From the NCBI GenBank assembly GCA_032164295.1, contig JAJHTX010000004.1:434001-498000 (forward strand): a stretch of 64,000 nt of DNA, written 5' to 3'. The position numbers were made by a program, and so were the translations under genes. The stretch is from Inonotus obliquus (taxonomy: Eukaryota; Basidiomycota; Agaricomycetes; Hymenochaetales; Hymenochaetaceae). Of this stretch, positions 43,262 through 53,331 are shown piece after piece. Positions within the stretch are counted from its first letter, which is position 1. Every line of letters begins with the position of its first letter. The notes under the pieces were generated by a model. It did no database searches, was not told where the DNA came from, and saw nothing but the letters and a program-made list of their open reading frames with translations.

Positions 43262-43388
43262 GGACGAAGGAAAAGCTACAACGTCCAGATAACATTCACG
43301 GAATTGACGATGAACAGTTTGTGATCGCCCTTTGGAATGTTGCAACGACCCACTGGGATGTAGGAGAAGCTCAGGTTGACGGATAATG
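43262..43388 (+). pseudogene. 3' remnant of PD-(D/E)XK-like gene
   Basis: Reads RPDNIHGIDDEQFVIALWNV, then ATTHWDVGEAQVDG and a stop. This matches the last ~40 residues of the gene at 47278-48117 (NMYGIDDEQFVNDLWN). The upstream part is missing. It marks the left end of the segmental duplicate that includes GRC3 copy A. Confidence 0.8.
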
Positions 43389-43452
43389 ATGGGGGAATGG
43401 AGATTGATATTGCAAACCAGTGCATAAACTGTATGTTGAAGTTCGAATGTTA

Positions 43453-43831
43453 CTGTATACGTCTGTACGGGTGCAACTGTAACGGTAACGCTGCCTTGGT
43501 TGGGTTGCTTGGTGTAACGTGTAACGCGGGGTCCAGGTTGCCGCGTTACAGGGTATATATTACTAAAAAACTTAGAAAAGCACCAAAAACGAAAGCTATT
43601 TGTCCAAAATAGGTAAGTTGACCTTCCCCTTACAGCAAAGCCAAGTCTAATAGTAATACGGCAGAAAGTAAAAATTATATCGTAATTTTACAGTAACGGT
43701 TCCGTATTGATGCGTGTCCCGTTGTTGCCTGGTTGCCTAGAACAGGACGTGTAACGCGCAACTCTGCCTTGGTTGGCCATTTCGTTGCTGTAACGCACCC
43801 CGTCTGGTTGCACCCGTACAGACGTATACAG
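43453..43831. mobile_element. MITE with 25-bp perfect terminal inverted repeats
   Basis: A 379-bp element. Its ends are perfect inverted repeats of 25 bp, starting ctgtatacgtctgtacgggt, flanked by TA on both sides (43451-43452 and 43832-43833). The paralogous block at ~48165-48185 has the unoccupied site (gttcgaatgctatgttttg) with one TA. A TA duplication points to a Tc1/mariner-type source. No coding capacity. Confidence 0.9.
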
Positions 43832-44107
43832 TATGTATTGTTTTCAAATGACAACCACATACAGAAGTACCAACATGTAATCCGAGTGATGTCCCGAAAC
43901 ATCTGTCTTATCATATCTTTGACAGACAAGAGGCGTGAGCTGATCAACACTCTTCCGCGACGGCTTCAACGTGGTTATTGGCCACGTATCGTTGCTCGCA
44001 ATGATATAATTCGTGGTTGAAGTGGACGACATAGCCGAGTAATTGGTCACAACTGTTCTCTTCGCATGATATTTCTTCGCACTCTCCTCTTCTCGCCACC
44101 GATCACA

Positions 44108-45540
44108 TCATTCCTGCTCCATTGCAAACAAAGAGGGCGATACCCCGCGAATGAGTGCAAGACCGATGCAATTCGACATTGATGGGCCGGGAGGGGGAGC
44201 GCCTTGAGAGTAAGGCAGGATTGTCTCGGGCGAGGCGAGCGACGGATATTCTGACGAGTCGACATCACGGGAGACAAGCGCGACGATCGATCCATTCAGC
44301 ACGCGGGGAACATCCGATGGAACTACGTCCTCTGCTCCTGGACCAACAAGGATGATGCTATCAATAGCCTCCGATGGTGTTACTGCGAAAGGTACTTGCG
44401 CAACAAGAGGAAGTCCACAGTCCCATGTGCAGAGCGGTGATCGGGGATCAAAGGAGGGGGAGCTTGTTGGCCGGAAGCCTGTTGGAAGAAATTCGAATTG
44501 AGCAGGTGAAGGTACCGAGTGGAAACACGACATCAAGGAGAGCGTGCGCCACTCTGCAGCCGTGTAACGTGTAAGATTAGGATTGGGTGAGATAGCCTCT
44601 ACTTCAAATATCCGTGGACCAGACGATTGCCAACCGTCACTACCTGAAAATCGCGTAACCCCTCTGGACACGGGATCAGTCATGCCTGAGCTTTCAGGCT
44701 GGGTCGTGAAAATGTGAGTGGGTTCCACCAAGTCCTCTATCTGTCTCGAAAGGTCGGCACCGAGCCCTTTCAACCAGCCCATAGTATTGACAACCAATGG
44801 GACTACATCTGTAACTCTGGAATCCTCGGGACCAGTGTCACAAAGCTGGTCTTCCGGGACCGGATGCTGCAATTCCAGCCTATATTTTTGTAACAGAGCG
44901 GAGAGAGCTGCGAGGTAGTGTGACGTAGTGTCTTTCGGAGCGGCCGATGAAATGAGAAGCATAAGGAAGACGAGGATGTGTAAACGGTGGTCCTGTTTCA
45001 TATTTATATTGTCAGTATTTCTGTTCATGCATAACACGAATACGAACCGAACACAGGGTCATCCATGACGTTCAGAGAGACAAGACCAGGAGGGGTAAAC
45101 TCAGTCTGACCCAAGTCACATTCTAAGTACGCAACACGTCGATATCGGCAAACAAGTCGGTTTACCAGTGTCCGGGCTAGTGTACTTTTGCCAGTTCGCT
45201 TCTGTCCTCTTACGAGTAAATTAAGCGATTCCGATATCTGCGGGTTATCTTCAGAGTATGTTGGAGGAAGGGATGCAAAGACATTTAGCCACGAGTCCGG
45301 AAGCTGAAAAGCATGCAGCGAACGCGAAATCGACGTTATCCAGAGCATGTATGAGTCCTGGCGTGTAAGAGAAAAAGAAGTTCTTCTCACCAGGCCTGCA
45401 CTGGAGAGCTTCAGGACGTCCTTGCAAAAGAATGACGTCTGGAACGCATTTTGAAAAGTTGTACAGATGCGTCCCAGACCTTCGACACCTGTGTGTACAT
45501 CCTCGAAAAATAGGACTGTAGAACTGGAATCAACTGTGTC
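44108..45540 (-). pseudogene. GRC3: GRC3/NOL9 polynucleotide 5'-hydroxyl kinase, copy A, truncated
   Basis: Homology starts abruptly at 45540 in TVDSSSTVLFFEDVH, so ~280 N-terminal residues of copy B are missing. The kinase core is readable: Walker A RGQKRTGKSTLAR, then YLECDLGQTEFTPPG and NVMDDPVFG, then the 55-bp intron. After the intron a 5-nt deletion near 44938 (ggccgctccg against ggcgccaccactccg) breaks the frame. Near 44120 about 196 bp of the C-terminus are lost between two TTGCA words. The positions of the two stops in copy B are normal here (CAG and TGG). Confidence 0.85.
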
Positions 45541-45548
45541 GGCATGTA

Positions 45549-45575
45549 CCCCCCCCCCCCCCCAAAAAAAAAAAA
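45549..45575. repeat. C15-A12 homopolymer tract at duplication breakpoint
   Basis: Fifteen C followed by twelve A, located next to where GRC3 copy A homology ends (45540) and array spacer homology begins. The matching spacer at ~42035 reads tacctcgcccaaacaatg, so the tract looks like an expanded version of that text. Confidence 0.7.
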
Positions 45576-46053
45576 CCCACTGATGCTTCACTCCAGACGC
45601 CAGTTCCGAGCCTGGTGGCAGCGGCCTAACCGATCAGACGACAAGTCAAATGAATCAGTAAATACTAGTACCAGACAAGTATGAGTAGTGTAGACCAGGT
45701 TCCAACGTGTTCCAACCCAAGAGCGGTGAGGATGGGCTTGGGAGGAGGCATGGCCCGGGGTGTCCAATCTGTCGCCTTTTATATAATGCCCCGCTTCATA
45801 TCGCGCTGATAATCATGATAAGAAGACAAGATTTTCAGGTTCACAGTAATAGAATCCGGCAACGTCAGCTACAATCATCAACTCATACCTTTCGCTCAAA
45901 TCGTTTCAGAGACTGAATATCACTCTTGCGTGCAGGGACATTGGTGTAGTCAATAAGAGTTGTGATACTCATCTGGTTCGGCGATCAGCATTAACGAGGC
46001 ACAGAAAGCGATGTATACAAATTAGCTCGACAAGGGTAAGGCCTGGTATAAAT

Positions 46054-46626
46054 CTAAGCATCTTTTGCTTCCACCTCAGGCTTTGATCCCCCCGCTTCCA
46101 CTTCGGGTTTTGATTCACCCGCCTCCACTTCAGGCTTCGACTCCCCCACCTGAGCTCTGCGCTTCGGCATCCCCTTTCGAGCTCTGGGTCTTGACGCTGG
46201 AGTTGCATACGGATCATAATAATCTTTGATTAAGCCATAGGCACGAGCCTCAATCAAAGGATCCGGTAATGTCGTCCACTGATCCCTCAGCTGCTGTTGA
46301 GTCATCCCTGTCCGAACCAACCATTTCAGAAATGGAAGGTCCATCTTGCGAATAGGGACTTTGACGTAGTTGTCGAGCGTCTCATGAGCGTTTTCATATC
46401 TATGTTGGACAAAAAGTGTGCACGCATCCTCCTCTTTGTTCGAACCTCTTGGGATGGCTGTTGGGAAGCCCTCAATACCGAAGCGGGCCGCATTCCCATA
46501 GATATTCGATATTGCGCAGTACAGTTTTCCTTCATCACTGATATCTCGGAGGTCTTGGTTTGTGAGTTTCGACGCAAGGTCACAGATCTGCTGGATGGTG
46601 AGCAACACGCCGACGTATTTTAACAT
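46054..46626 (-). CDS. Array family member 6 (unknown function)
   Basis: A 190-aa intact frame from MLKYVGVLLTIQQICDLASK to VEAKDA. The shared domain carries TAIPRGSNKEEDAC, RYENAHETLDNYVKVPIRKM and DQWTTLPDPLIEARAYGLIK. The tail has three near-perfect copies of SKPEVEAGE/G. It probably best represents the family. Hydrophilic, no signal peptide or membrane helix. An intron with a GTAAGT/GTGAGT donor and ...TTCAG just before the ATG region is conserved among copies, so a short 5' exon may exist. No known family recognised. Confidence 0.65.
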   Translation of the reverse strand: MLKYVGVLLTIQQICDLASKLTNQDLRDISDEGKLYCAISNIYGNAARFGIEGFPTAIPRGSNKEEDACTLFVQHRYENAHETLDNYVKVPIRKMDLPFLKWLVRTGMTQQQLRDQWTTLPDPLIEARAYGLIKDYYDPYATPASRPRARKGMPKRRAQVGESKPEVEAGESKPEVEAGGSKPEVEAKDA

Positions 46627-46719
46627 GCTCAACTGAACGTATGAGTAATGCAATGTGGATTGGGGTTGCAAACAGGTTGCTGGAACCGATACATTCGCAT
46701 TAGCTCAAAACAGAGAAGG

Positions 46720-47277
46720 GACATGCGCATTGACTTACGACTGGGCTGAGGAAGATACTAAGAGACTATGTGGGTGGACGAAGGAACTTAGAAAAGGGAA
46801 AGGGTGGACGCGACGACTCCTTATGTACCCCAGTGCACGTGATCTGCTCCTCTGGTTGAGATTTCAATTTTCAACCCTGCCCAGCCGAATCCCTGTGGCA
46901 ATCCCTGTGGCAGCAAACAAGCATGGCCCAAGCGTGGCCCAATCTGGCCCAATTTGATCAAGTTCACCCTTGGCATATGGTAATATCAAAGATTCTGTTG
47001 GGAAATATCGACTGCGCAGCGCAAGACCATAGCTCTTGGCATCAAATACCTGGATCTGTGGCAGTCTGTACAGTCTTGTACGGTCTGTGGCCTGATCTAA
47101 ACAAGCCACGCATAATCTTATCTTAACCATCGTGGCACTATAAATTCAGACATCTGAGTCGAAGGCTGCAGACTCAGCATCACCCACTCTTAAGCTCATC
47201 CTCAGTTACCCCCATCTTTGCTCTGGAACTTGACCTGCATCATTGTTGATAGCCATTTTTATTCTTACTCACACTAT
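46720..47277. other. Spacer between array and PD-(D/E)XK gene
   Basis: No gene supported. 46650-46790 matches 43140-43275, the shared edge of the segmental duplication. The rest holds a short ctgtgg/gtacagtctg-rich stretch only. Confidence 0.45.
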
Positions 47278-48117
47278 ATGGATAACCCACCGCCACCCAA
47301 CCCACCGGCAATAGTGAGTTGATGTACTTATGGTGACCATTTCATTTTACTGACTCGTCTGACCTTCAAGCCTCATTGGTCCAGGCAACGGTTGATCAAT
47401 CAGGCTCGAAACCTGCGTCTGGAGGCATCGTTGTATGGACCAATTACTAATCTGTTGACCGACCTTTTTCCGCGCACTGCCCACTTTATGGTCAAGCCCC
47501 AGGCCTTAATGCGTGAGCCATTGCACGATGGTGAAATTGAGGAACTGGCATATGACGAAGATCCAGGTAGCGGAGAAGATGAAGGTAGTGGAGAAGATAC
47601 AGATACTGGAGATATGTCAAGCGAAGAGGCGGCAAGTATCAATGAAAGTGAGGCTGACGATTGGGCGGAAGACGAACAGGTCGTTGCAGAACTGGACACA
47701 TCCTTCGACTCGTACGGAAATCCAGCTGGGAAAATCAAATACATACCAGATTTCATGATCACAAAATCTGGCCAAGGCATACACAGTGACAGGCTTCTGT
47801 CCATGGTTGAGGTGAAGAGGAATGTTATCAATTACACGCTTGCCCTCATGACAGTTCGCGTTTACGCTGAGAGGATTGTGCAATATACACGTGACAGGCT
47901 TGCACAACCGTTCTTCATATTCCTCATTCGTGGGGACATTGTTCGCGTTTTCAACGTCGATGCCAACTTCACAAGCGAGGAAAGGCGCGAAATGTTACGA
48001 CTTCCAGATAACATGTACGGAATTGACGATGAACAATTCGTGAACGATCTTTGGAACATTGCAACGACCCACTGGAATTTGGAAGAGGTACAGGATGACC
48101 AGGACGACGAAGAATGA
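47278..48117 (+). CDS. PD-(D/E)XK nuclease-like protein
   Basis: Two exons, 47278-47313 and 47371-48117 (57-bp GT-AG intron), give 260 aa starting MDNPPPPNPPAI. Residues ~60-120 are very acidic. Then IPDF (Asp ~139) and, 20 residues on, MVEVKR (Glu ~159, Lys ~161) form the D-x(n)-E-x-K signature of PD-(D/E)XK enzymes. A helix follows and then a strand, FFIFLIRGDIVRVF, as in that fold. Many fungal proteins of unknown role share this pattern, and the motif alone does not prove nuclease activity. Its 3' end was duplicated to 43262-43388. GRC3 copy B is tail-to-tail 289 bp away. Confidence 0.65.
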
Positions 48118-48405
48118 TGGGGGGATGGAGATTAATATTGCAAACCAGTACATAAACTGTATGAAGTTCGAATGCTATGTTTTGTTTTCAAGTGGCAACA
48201 ACATACAGAAGTACCAACATGTATTTCGAGTGATGCCGGTGCGAGTGATGCCCCGAAACATCTGTCTTATCATATCTTTGACAGACAAGAGGCGTGAGCT
48301 GATCAACACTCTTCCGCGATGGCTTCAACGTGGTTATTGGCCACGTATCGTTGCTCGCAATGATATAATTCGTGGTTGAAGCGGTCGACACAGCCGAGTA
48401 ATTGG

Positions 48406-50914
48406 TCACAACTGTTCTCTTCGCATGATATTTCTTCGCACTCTCCTCTTCTCGCCACCGATCACATCATTCCTGCTCCATTGCAAGTACGGTACACTGA
48501 TGTTCTTACCGGAGCGCAAGTCAACACGCCCAAACTCTCGGCAGTCCAACATGCCGCACACTGGTAGCTCAATCTGTCCCTTCACGAAGCACCGTGCGGA
48601 GGGGGCCGAGGCAAGAGCAGGTGGCACGGGCGTCAGAATATGTAAGCAATCGTCTAGCGCTGAAGAATCGTTTCGCGTTGATGCAAACAAAGAGGGCGAT
48701 ACCCCGCGAATGAGTGCAAGACCGATGCAGTTTGACGTTGATGGGTCAGGAGGGGGAACGCCCTGAAAGTAAGGTAGTGCTGTTTCGGGCGAGGCGCGCA
48801 ACGGATATTCTGACGAGTCGACATCACGGGAGACAAGCGCGACGATCGATCCATTCAGCACGCGGGGAACATCCGATGGAACTACGTCCTCTGCTCCTGG
48901 ACCAACAAGGATGATGCTATCAATAGCCTCCGATGGTGTTACTGCGAAAGGTACTTGCGCAACAAGAGGAAGTCCACAGTCCCATGTGCAGAGCGGTGAT
49001 CGGGGATCAAAGGAGGGGGAGCTTGTTGGCCGGAAGCCTGTTGGAAGAAATTCGAATTGAGCAGGCGAAGGTACCGAGTGGAAATATGACATCAAGGAGA
49101 GCGTGCGCCAATCTGCCGCCGTGTAACGTGTAAGATTAGGATTGGGTGAGATAGCCTCTACTTCAAATATCCGTGGACCAGACGATTGCCAACCGTCACT
49201 TCCTGAAAATCGCGTAACCCCTCTGGACACGGGATCAGTCATGCCTGAGCTTTCAGGCTGGGTCGTGAAAATGTGAGTGGGTTCCACCAAGTCCTCTATC
49301 TGTCTCGAAAGGTCGGCACCGAGCCCTTTCAACCAGCCCATAGTATTGACAACCAATGGGACTACATCTGTAACTCTGGAATCCTCGGGACCAGTGTCAC
49401 AAAGCTGGTCTTCCGGGACCGGATGCTGCAACTCCAGCCTGTATGTTTGTAACAGAGCGGAGAGAGCTGCGAGGTAGTGTGACGGACTGTCTTTCGGAGT
49501 GGTGGCGCCAATGAAATGAGAAGCATAAGGAAGACGAGGATGTGTAAACGGTGGTCCTGTTTCATGTTAATGTCATCAGCATTTCTATTCATGCACAACA
49601 CGAATACGAACCGAACACCGGGTCATCTATGACGTTCAGAGAGACAAGACCAGGAGGGGTAAACTCAGTCTGACCCAAGTCACATTCTAAGTACGCAACA
49701 CGTCGATATCGGCAAACAAGTCGGTTTACCAGTGTCCGAGCTAGTGTACTTTTGCCAGTTCGCTTTTGTCCTCTTACGAGTAAATTAAGCGATTCCGATA
49801 TCTGCGGGTTATCTTCAGAGTATGTTGGAGGAAGGGATGCAAAGGCATTTAGCCACGAGTCCGGAAGCTGAAAAGCATGCAGCGAGCGCGAAATCGACGT
49901 TATCTAAAGCATATATGAGTCCTAGCGTTTAAGAGAAAAAGAAGTTCTTCTCACCAGGCCTGCACTGGAGAGCTTCAGGACGTCCTTGCAAAAGAATGAC
50001 GTCTCGAACGCATTTTCAAAAGTTCTACAAATGCGTCCCAGACCTTCGACACCTGAGTGTACATCCTCGAAAAAAAGGACAGTAGAACTGGCATCGACTG
50101 TGCGAGTGATCTCCTTCGGCAAAGGGAAGGAAGAGGTTCCACCGGAAGGTATCGCTTTTATGATCGGAATGGGGGAACACTTTGGTGCAAAAACGGTGTA
50201 TGTTCTTGATGACGAGGCATACAATTCCGAGCCCAAAAGAGAAATCCCACCGCGAAGGACTATCAAGGAATATACACCAAGCAGTGCCATAGTTTCGCCC
50301 TCTGAAAGTGCGATTATGGAGCCCTTCCGGTTTGCCAGATACCCATCTAACTGCCCGTCGCAATAAAAGATATTCTTCTGAGGTTGCGGGTCGAAAGTTG
50401 GGGATGGTGTAAATTGGTAGCCTCCATCTTGACTCCGTATATGTCGTGAAGAAACCGGAGCAGACAAGTCGAGCTCATCGTCAGACGAGTCTTGTGCTAG
50501 CCTGCTGGGTGACCAGCTTCTTTTTTGCTTGCGAGACTGCTGCACCTCAGCAATTTCTCCAATGTCTCCGTCCACCACGAGTACTTCCTGAATACCCTCA
50601 TCACTGTCACTTGAAGAGCTCGATGTATCGTCATTGCGGTCTGCGATTTGCGCAGCATCATCGACATTGATTTCGTCAAAGTAGCGGACCTGCGTCTTTG
50701 GGTTTTTCTTCCGCCGTTTCTTTTGTATCGAGGATATTTGAGAGTTGCCCGATCTGCGTTTGGATTTGTGTGGGACTGTTTCTAGATGATCAGGATCTGA
50801 CTCTGGCTCCTGGTTAGAAGAGGCATCGTTTTTTGGTACTGAAGGGAGAGGTTGAGTGGTACCGGTGAGTTTGGCGGTTTGAGCTGCCTTTCGGGCAGCG
50901 ATGGCACTAATCAT
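48406..50914 (-). pseudogene. GRC3: GRC3/NOL9 polynucleotide 5'-hydroxyl kinase, copy B, full length with two stops
   Basis: Two exons (50914-49612 and 49556-48406, 55-bp intron) cover the whole protein. MISAIAARKAAQ opens a basic and acidic low-complexity N-terminus. Then come the Walker A RGQKRTGKST, the YLECDLGQTEFTPPG box, PPFTHPRLPY, and the family C-terminus GGEKRRVRRNIMRREQL. Grc3 phosphorylates RNA 5' ends during ITS2 removal in the nucleolus. Two in-frame TAG codons (49924-49922 and 49906-49904) sit before the kinase core, where copy A has CAG and TGG. Unless read through or miscalled, this copy is dead. An intact gene would have to exist elsewhere, as Grc3 is essential in yeast. Confidence 0.85.
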
Positions 50915-51007
50915 ACCCGAAGCTAGAAAATTTTACATCAGCTTCCGCGTCAAGAGTTCGTCTCAACCACGACCACGCCTACCTCTAACTCCTCCTCAAT
51001 CATAAAA
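50915..51007. promoter_or_regulatory. Bidirectional promoter region GRC3 / TSR2
   Basis: Only 93 bp separate the two divergent start codons. It is rich in ccacgacc and tcctcctc-type pyrimidine text before the TSR2 ATG. No TATA box. Confidence 0.5.
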
Positions 51008-51616
51008 ATGGCGTCGACCTCGTCTGCTGCCGTCGCAACTCCTACACCTGACGCTTCTCTGGTGCTTTTTGCGCGTGGTGTAATAGCTCGTTTAGCGATC
51101 TGGCAAGCTCTCCGCCTTGCTGTCGATGAAAGCTGGGGTGGATCCGAGTCCGCGCAGAAACGAACCTGGATGGCTTCAGTGATTGTCGATGCATTCGAAC
51201 CCGTCGAGCAGACGGAAATACCAGATGCAGTTTACTTGGAAGAAATGCTTCTACAAATCATGGCGGACGAATTTGACGTGATTCTGGAGGACGGAAGCGC
51301 GGAGTCGGTTGCAAGAGATATAATGAGCTTATGGGAGATGAAAGATGCAGAAGATCGATTAATGGACTCAGTTATTACATGGGAATCCCAGGCGAATAAG
51401 TTCAAAGGGAAGAAGGTTGCATCTCGAGAGGTCGTACAGGAAGACGCTGAGGTCGATGGGAGCAGCGATGAATGGGAAGATGAGGGGGACCAAGAGAGCG
51501 AATGCGATGAAGCTCCCAAACTATTAAACCGCACAGCACAAGCCGGCCGCGAAGAACCTCAAGTCGACGAAGAAGGGTTTGCAATGGTCACAAAAAGGTC
51601 GAAAAGTCATGGATGA
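51008..51616 (+). CDS. TSR2: Pre-rRNA-processing protein TSR2
   Basis: A single-exon gene of 202 aa. Residues ~20-115 carry the Tsr2 domain: LFARGVIARLAIWQALRLAV, DESWGGSESAQKRTWM, YLEEMLLQIMADEFDVILED and SVARDIMSLWE. The C-terminal third is acidic (DGSSDEWEDEGDQESE), as in the family, where an acidic tail helps release eS26. Tsr2 escorts ribosomal protein eS26 to pre-40S particles and is needed for 20S pre-rRNA processing. It is head-to-head with GRC3, another ribosome-biogenesis gene. The ATG is the first in frame, preceded by aaaa. Confidence 0.93.
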   Translation: MASTSSAAVATPTPDASLVLFARGVIARLAIWQALRLAVDESWGGSESAQKRTWMASVIVDAFEPVEQTEIPDAVYLEEMLLQIMADEFDVILEDGSAESVARDIMSLWEMKDAEDRLMDSVITWESQANKFKGKKVASREVVQEDAEVDGSSDEWEDEGDQESECDEAPKLLNRTAQAGREEPQVDEEGFAMVTKRSKSHG

Positions 51617-52257
51617 TGGATTCGGTAGGTTTCGAACAATCATTACTAGTATGATACATGGTTCTAATGCAGGTATCTAAGAGTTTAGACACACTCGCAC
51701 ACAGATAATGCGACCTTTGCCAGGTGTGAGTACGGACATACTATTGGCCGATGCTTGCTCTACGAGAACCCTGTGCAGTTATCGAATATTCTCTCTTCAA
51801 CTGGGTAAAGATAGTATCTCCGATACATCTCCCAGATAGGTCGATTTGTGCTTACATCACGAGGGCAGATGCGGCAGGCAATGTGTTCAGATTACACATC
51901 TGTATCGACTTCCACGATGATTGACTTTGCGACATCTGGTGGCATGATCGTTCCCTAGATGTTCATATAAGATACAAGAACAGTGGATGAAAATCTGCGG
52001 TTGTCGCAACCTTCGCATTCCTGTCAGCAACCAATTCGGTAAACATCGAACGCCGGTGCAGCTCAATTGAATTCATCCCATCCCCTCGAAACAGATAATG
52101 AGTTCTGGCTCTCTGTTTTGGATCCACGTTCTCCACCGTTCCTGACATGCGTCGTGAAAACTCTTTCTCGCGGTGGCATGTTGCACAGGTCCGACCTTGT
52201 TCCCGTACCTGCTACGATGCGTCTTTTGCTGGTCAAATCCATATCCTCGCAGAGCAA
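51617..52257. other. Intergenic region, no gene supported
   Basis: 641 bp between TSR2 and the start of the duplicated X/RdRP block at 52258. Short frames on both strands only. Confidence 0.4.
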
Positions 52258-52360
52258 TTTTTGAAGAGCGTTCTAGTTTAGCGATACGGTATATTTCGTG
52301 GAAATCGCTGGGACTGGATCGATTCATCAGACGAGAGGCTTGCAGTGGTCCAGGATGGTG

Positions 52361-52873
52361 CTATTGTCGGATCAGAGCGATCGAACGGTCGAGCAAGGTG
52401 AAAATGGAACGTACTCGATCAGGGAAGACTAGCCAGTGCCATTTGATGAATGCCTTCGCCGGAATAACAAAATCCGAGCTACCCTCCCTCGATCGTTCAC
52501 GTCGGTTTTCTGGTAAAAGTCGTGGCGTGTAGTACAAAATTTGTCGCTCATTCTGGTTGCCCCACGGATCGCTGAGCCGACCGCTCGCAAATCGAGCATC
52601 GGAAAAGGCAAGCTCTCGCTGTCCGATTTCGGCGTTCCTCCAGTAGTCATCTTCCTGCTCTCGCGTTAGATACATATCGTACGGACTTGACTTCGCGATG
52701 AAGATCTGGAGTAAGCTTCGCGTAGCATCGGTGATGAGCTTGGCAACCGTAAGCCCTCGAAAACGCGCGGATATCGACTTGTTCCATAGGACAATGCAGA
52801 CTAAAGGAAGAGCGAATAACAGATGGTATCTGCTAGCACCAGCCCAAATGAAGTATCTTGTTTGTAACGGCAT
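52361..52873 (-). CDS. Unknown protein X, copy 1, with N-terminal hydrophobic segment
   Basis: A 170-aa frame from MPLQTRYFIWAG. Residues ~14-30 (RYHLLFALPLVCIVLW) are hydrophobic, a likely membrane anchor. The rest is soluble, with REQEDDYWRNAEIGQRELAF, DARFASGRLSDPW and VIPAKAFIKWHWLVFPDRVR. The ATG has a good context (aaccATGcc). No known domain recognised. A copy with ~10 amino-acid changes lies at 57011-57523. Both stand head-to-head with an RdRP copy, although in the second block a 3.4-kb element lies between them. Confidence 0.6.
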   Translation of the reverse strand: MPLQTRYFIWAGASRYHLLFALPLVCIVLWNKSISARFRGLTVAKLITDATRSLLQIFIAKSSPYDMYLTREQEDDYWRNAEIGQRELAFSDARFASGRLSDPWGNQNERQILYYTPRLLPENRRERSREGSSDFVIPAKAFIKWHWLVFPDRVRSIFTLLDRSIALIRQ

Positions 52874-53331
52874 GGTTAGCTTGGGAGGTAAAGGATCAAC
52901 TGTGGACGGTGGTCCGGTTCAGGTTGTAGGTAGGCAACCCTCATGTTTCCTACCTGCTGCCAGACGAAATGAAGAAAACGAGGTCTAGTCAAAGCCCGTT
53001 CTTCTTTATGTAATCTCATGACTATTACTAATAGTATTGGTTATTAATCAATGAATAGTCACGTTGCTTAATAATAGCTTATACTCATAGTTCACAAAAT
53101 CCGCACTTTCGGAATGGCGGAAAAAGAGTAATTCTGCAGTAGTACTATTTCATCACTGCAACTCGTGCAAGTTGAGGTGGTGTCAATCTATCTGGGATCC
53201 GAGGCGTCTTAAATCTTGCGCGTGGGCAACCAATCGTATTTCACTCTGCGGAGGTTGATCCAATAATAATCGACAATTTGCTTTTGCCTACCCTCTCTTG
53301 TTCGCGACAAACGTGTAACTTACGCTGAAAG

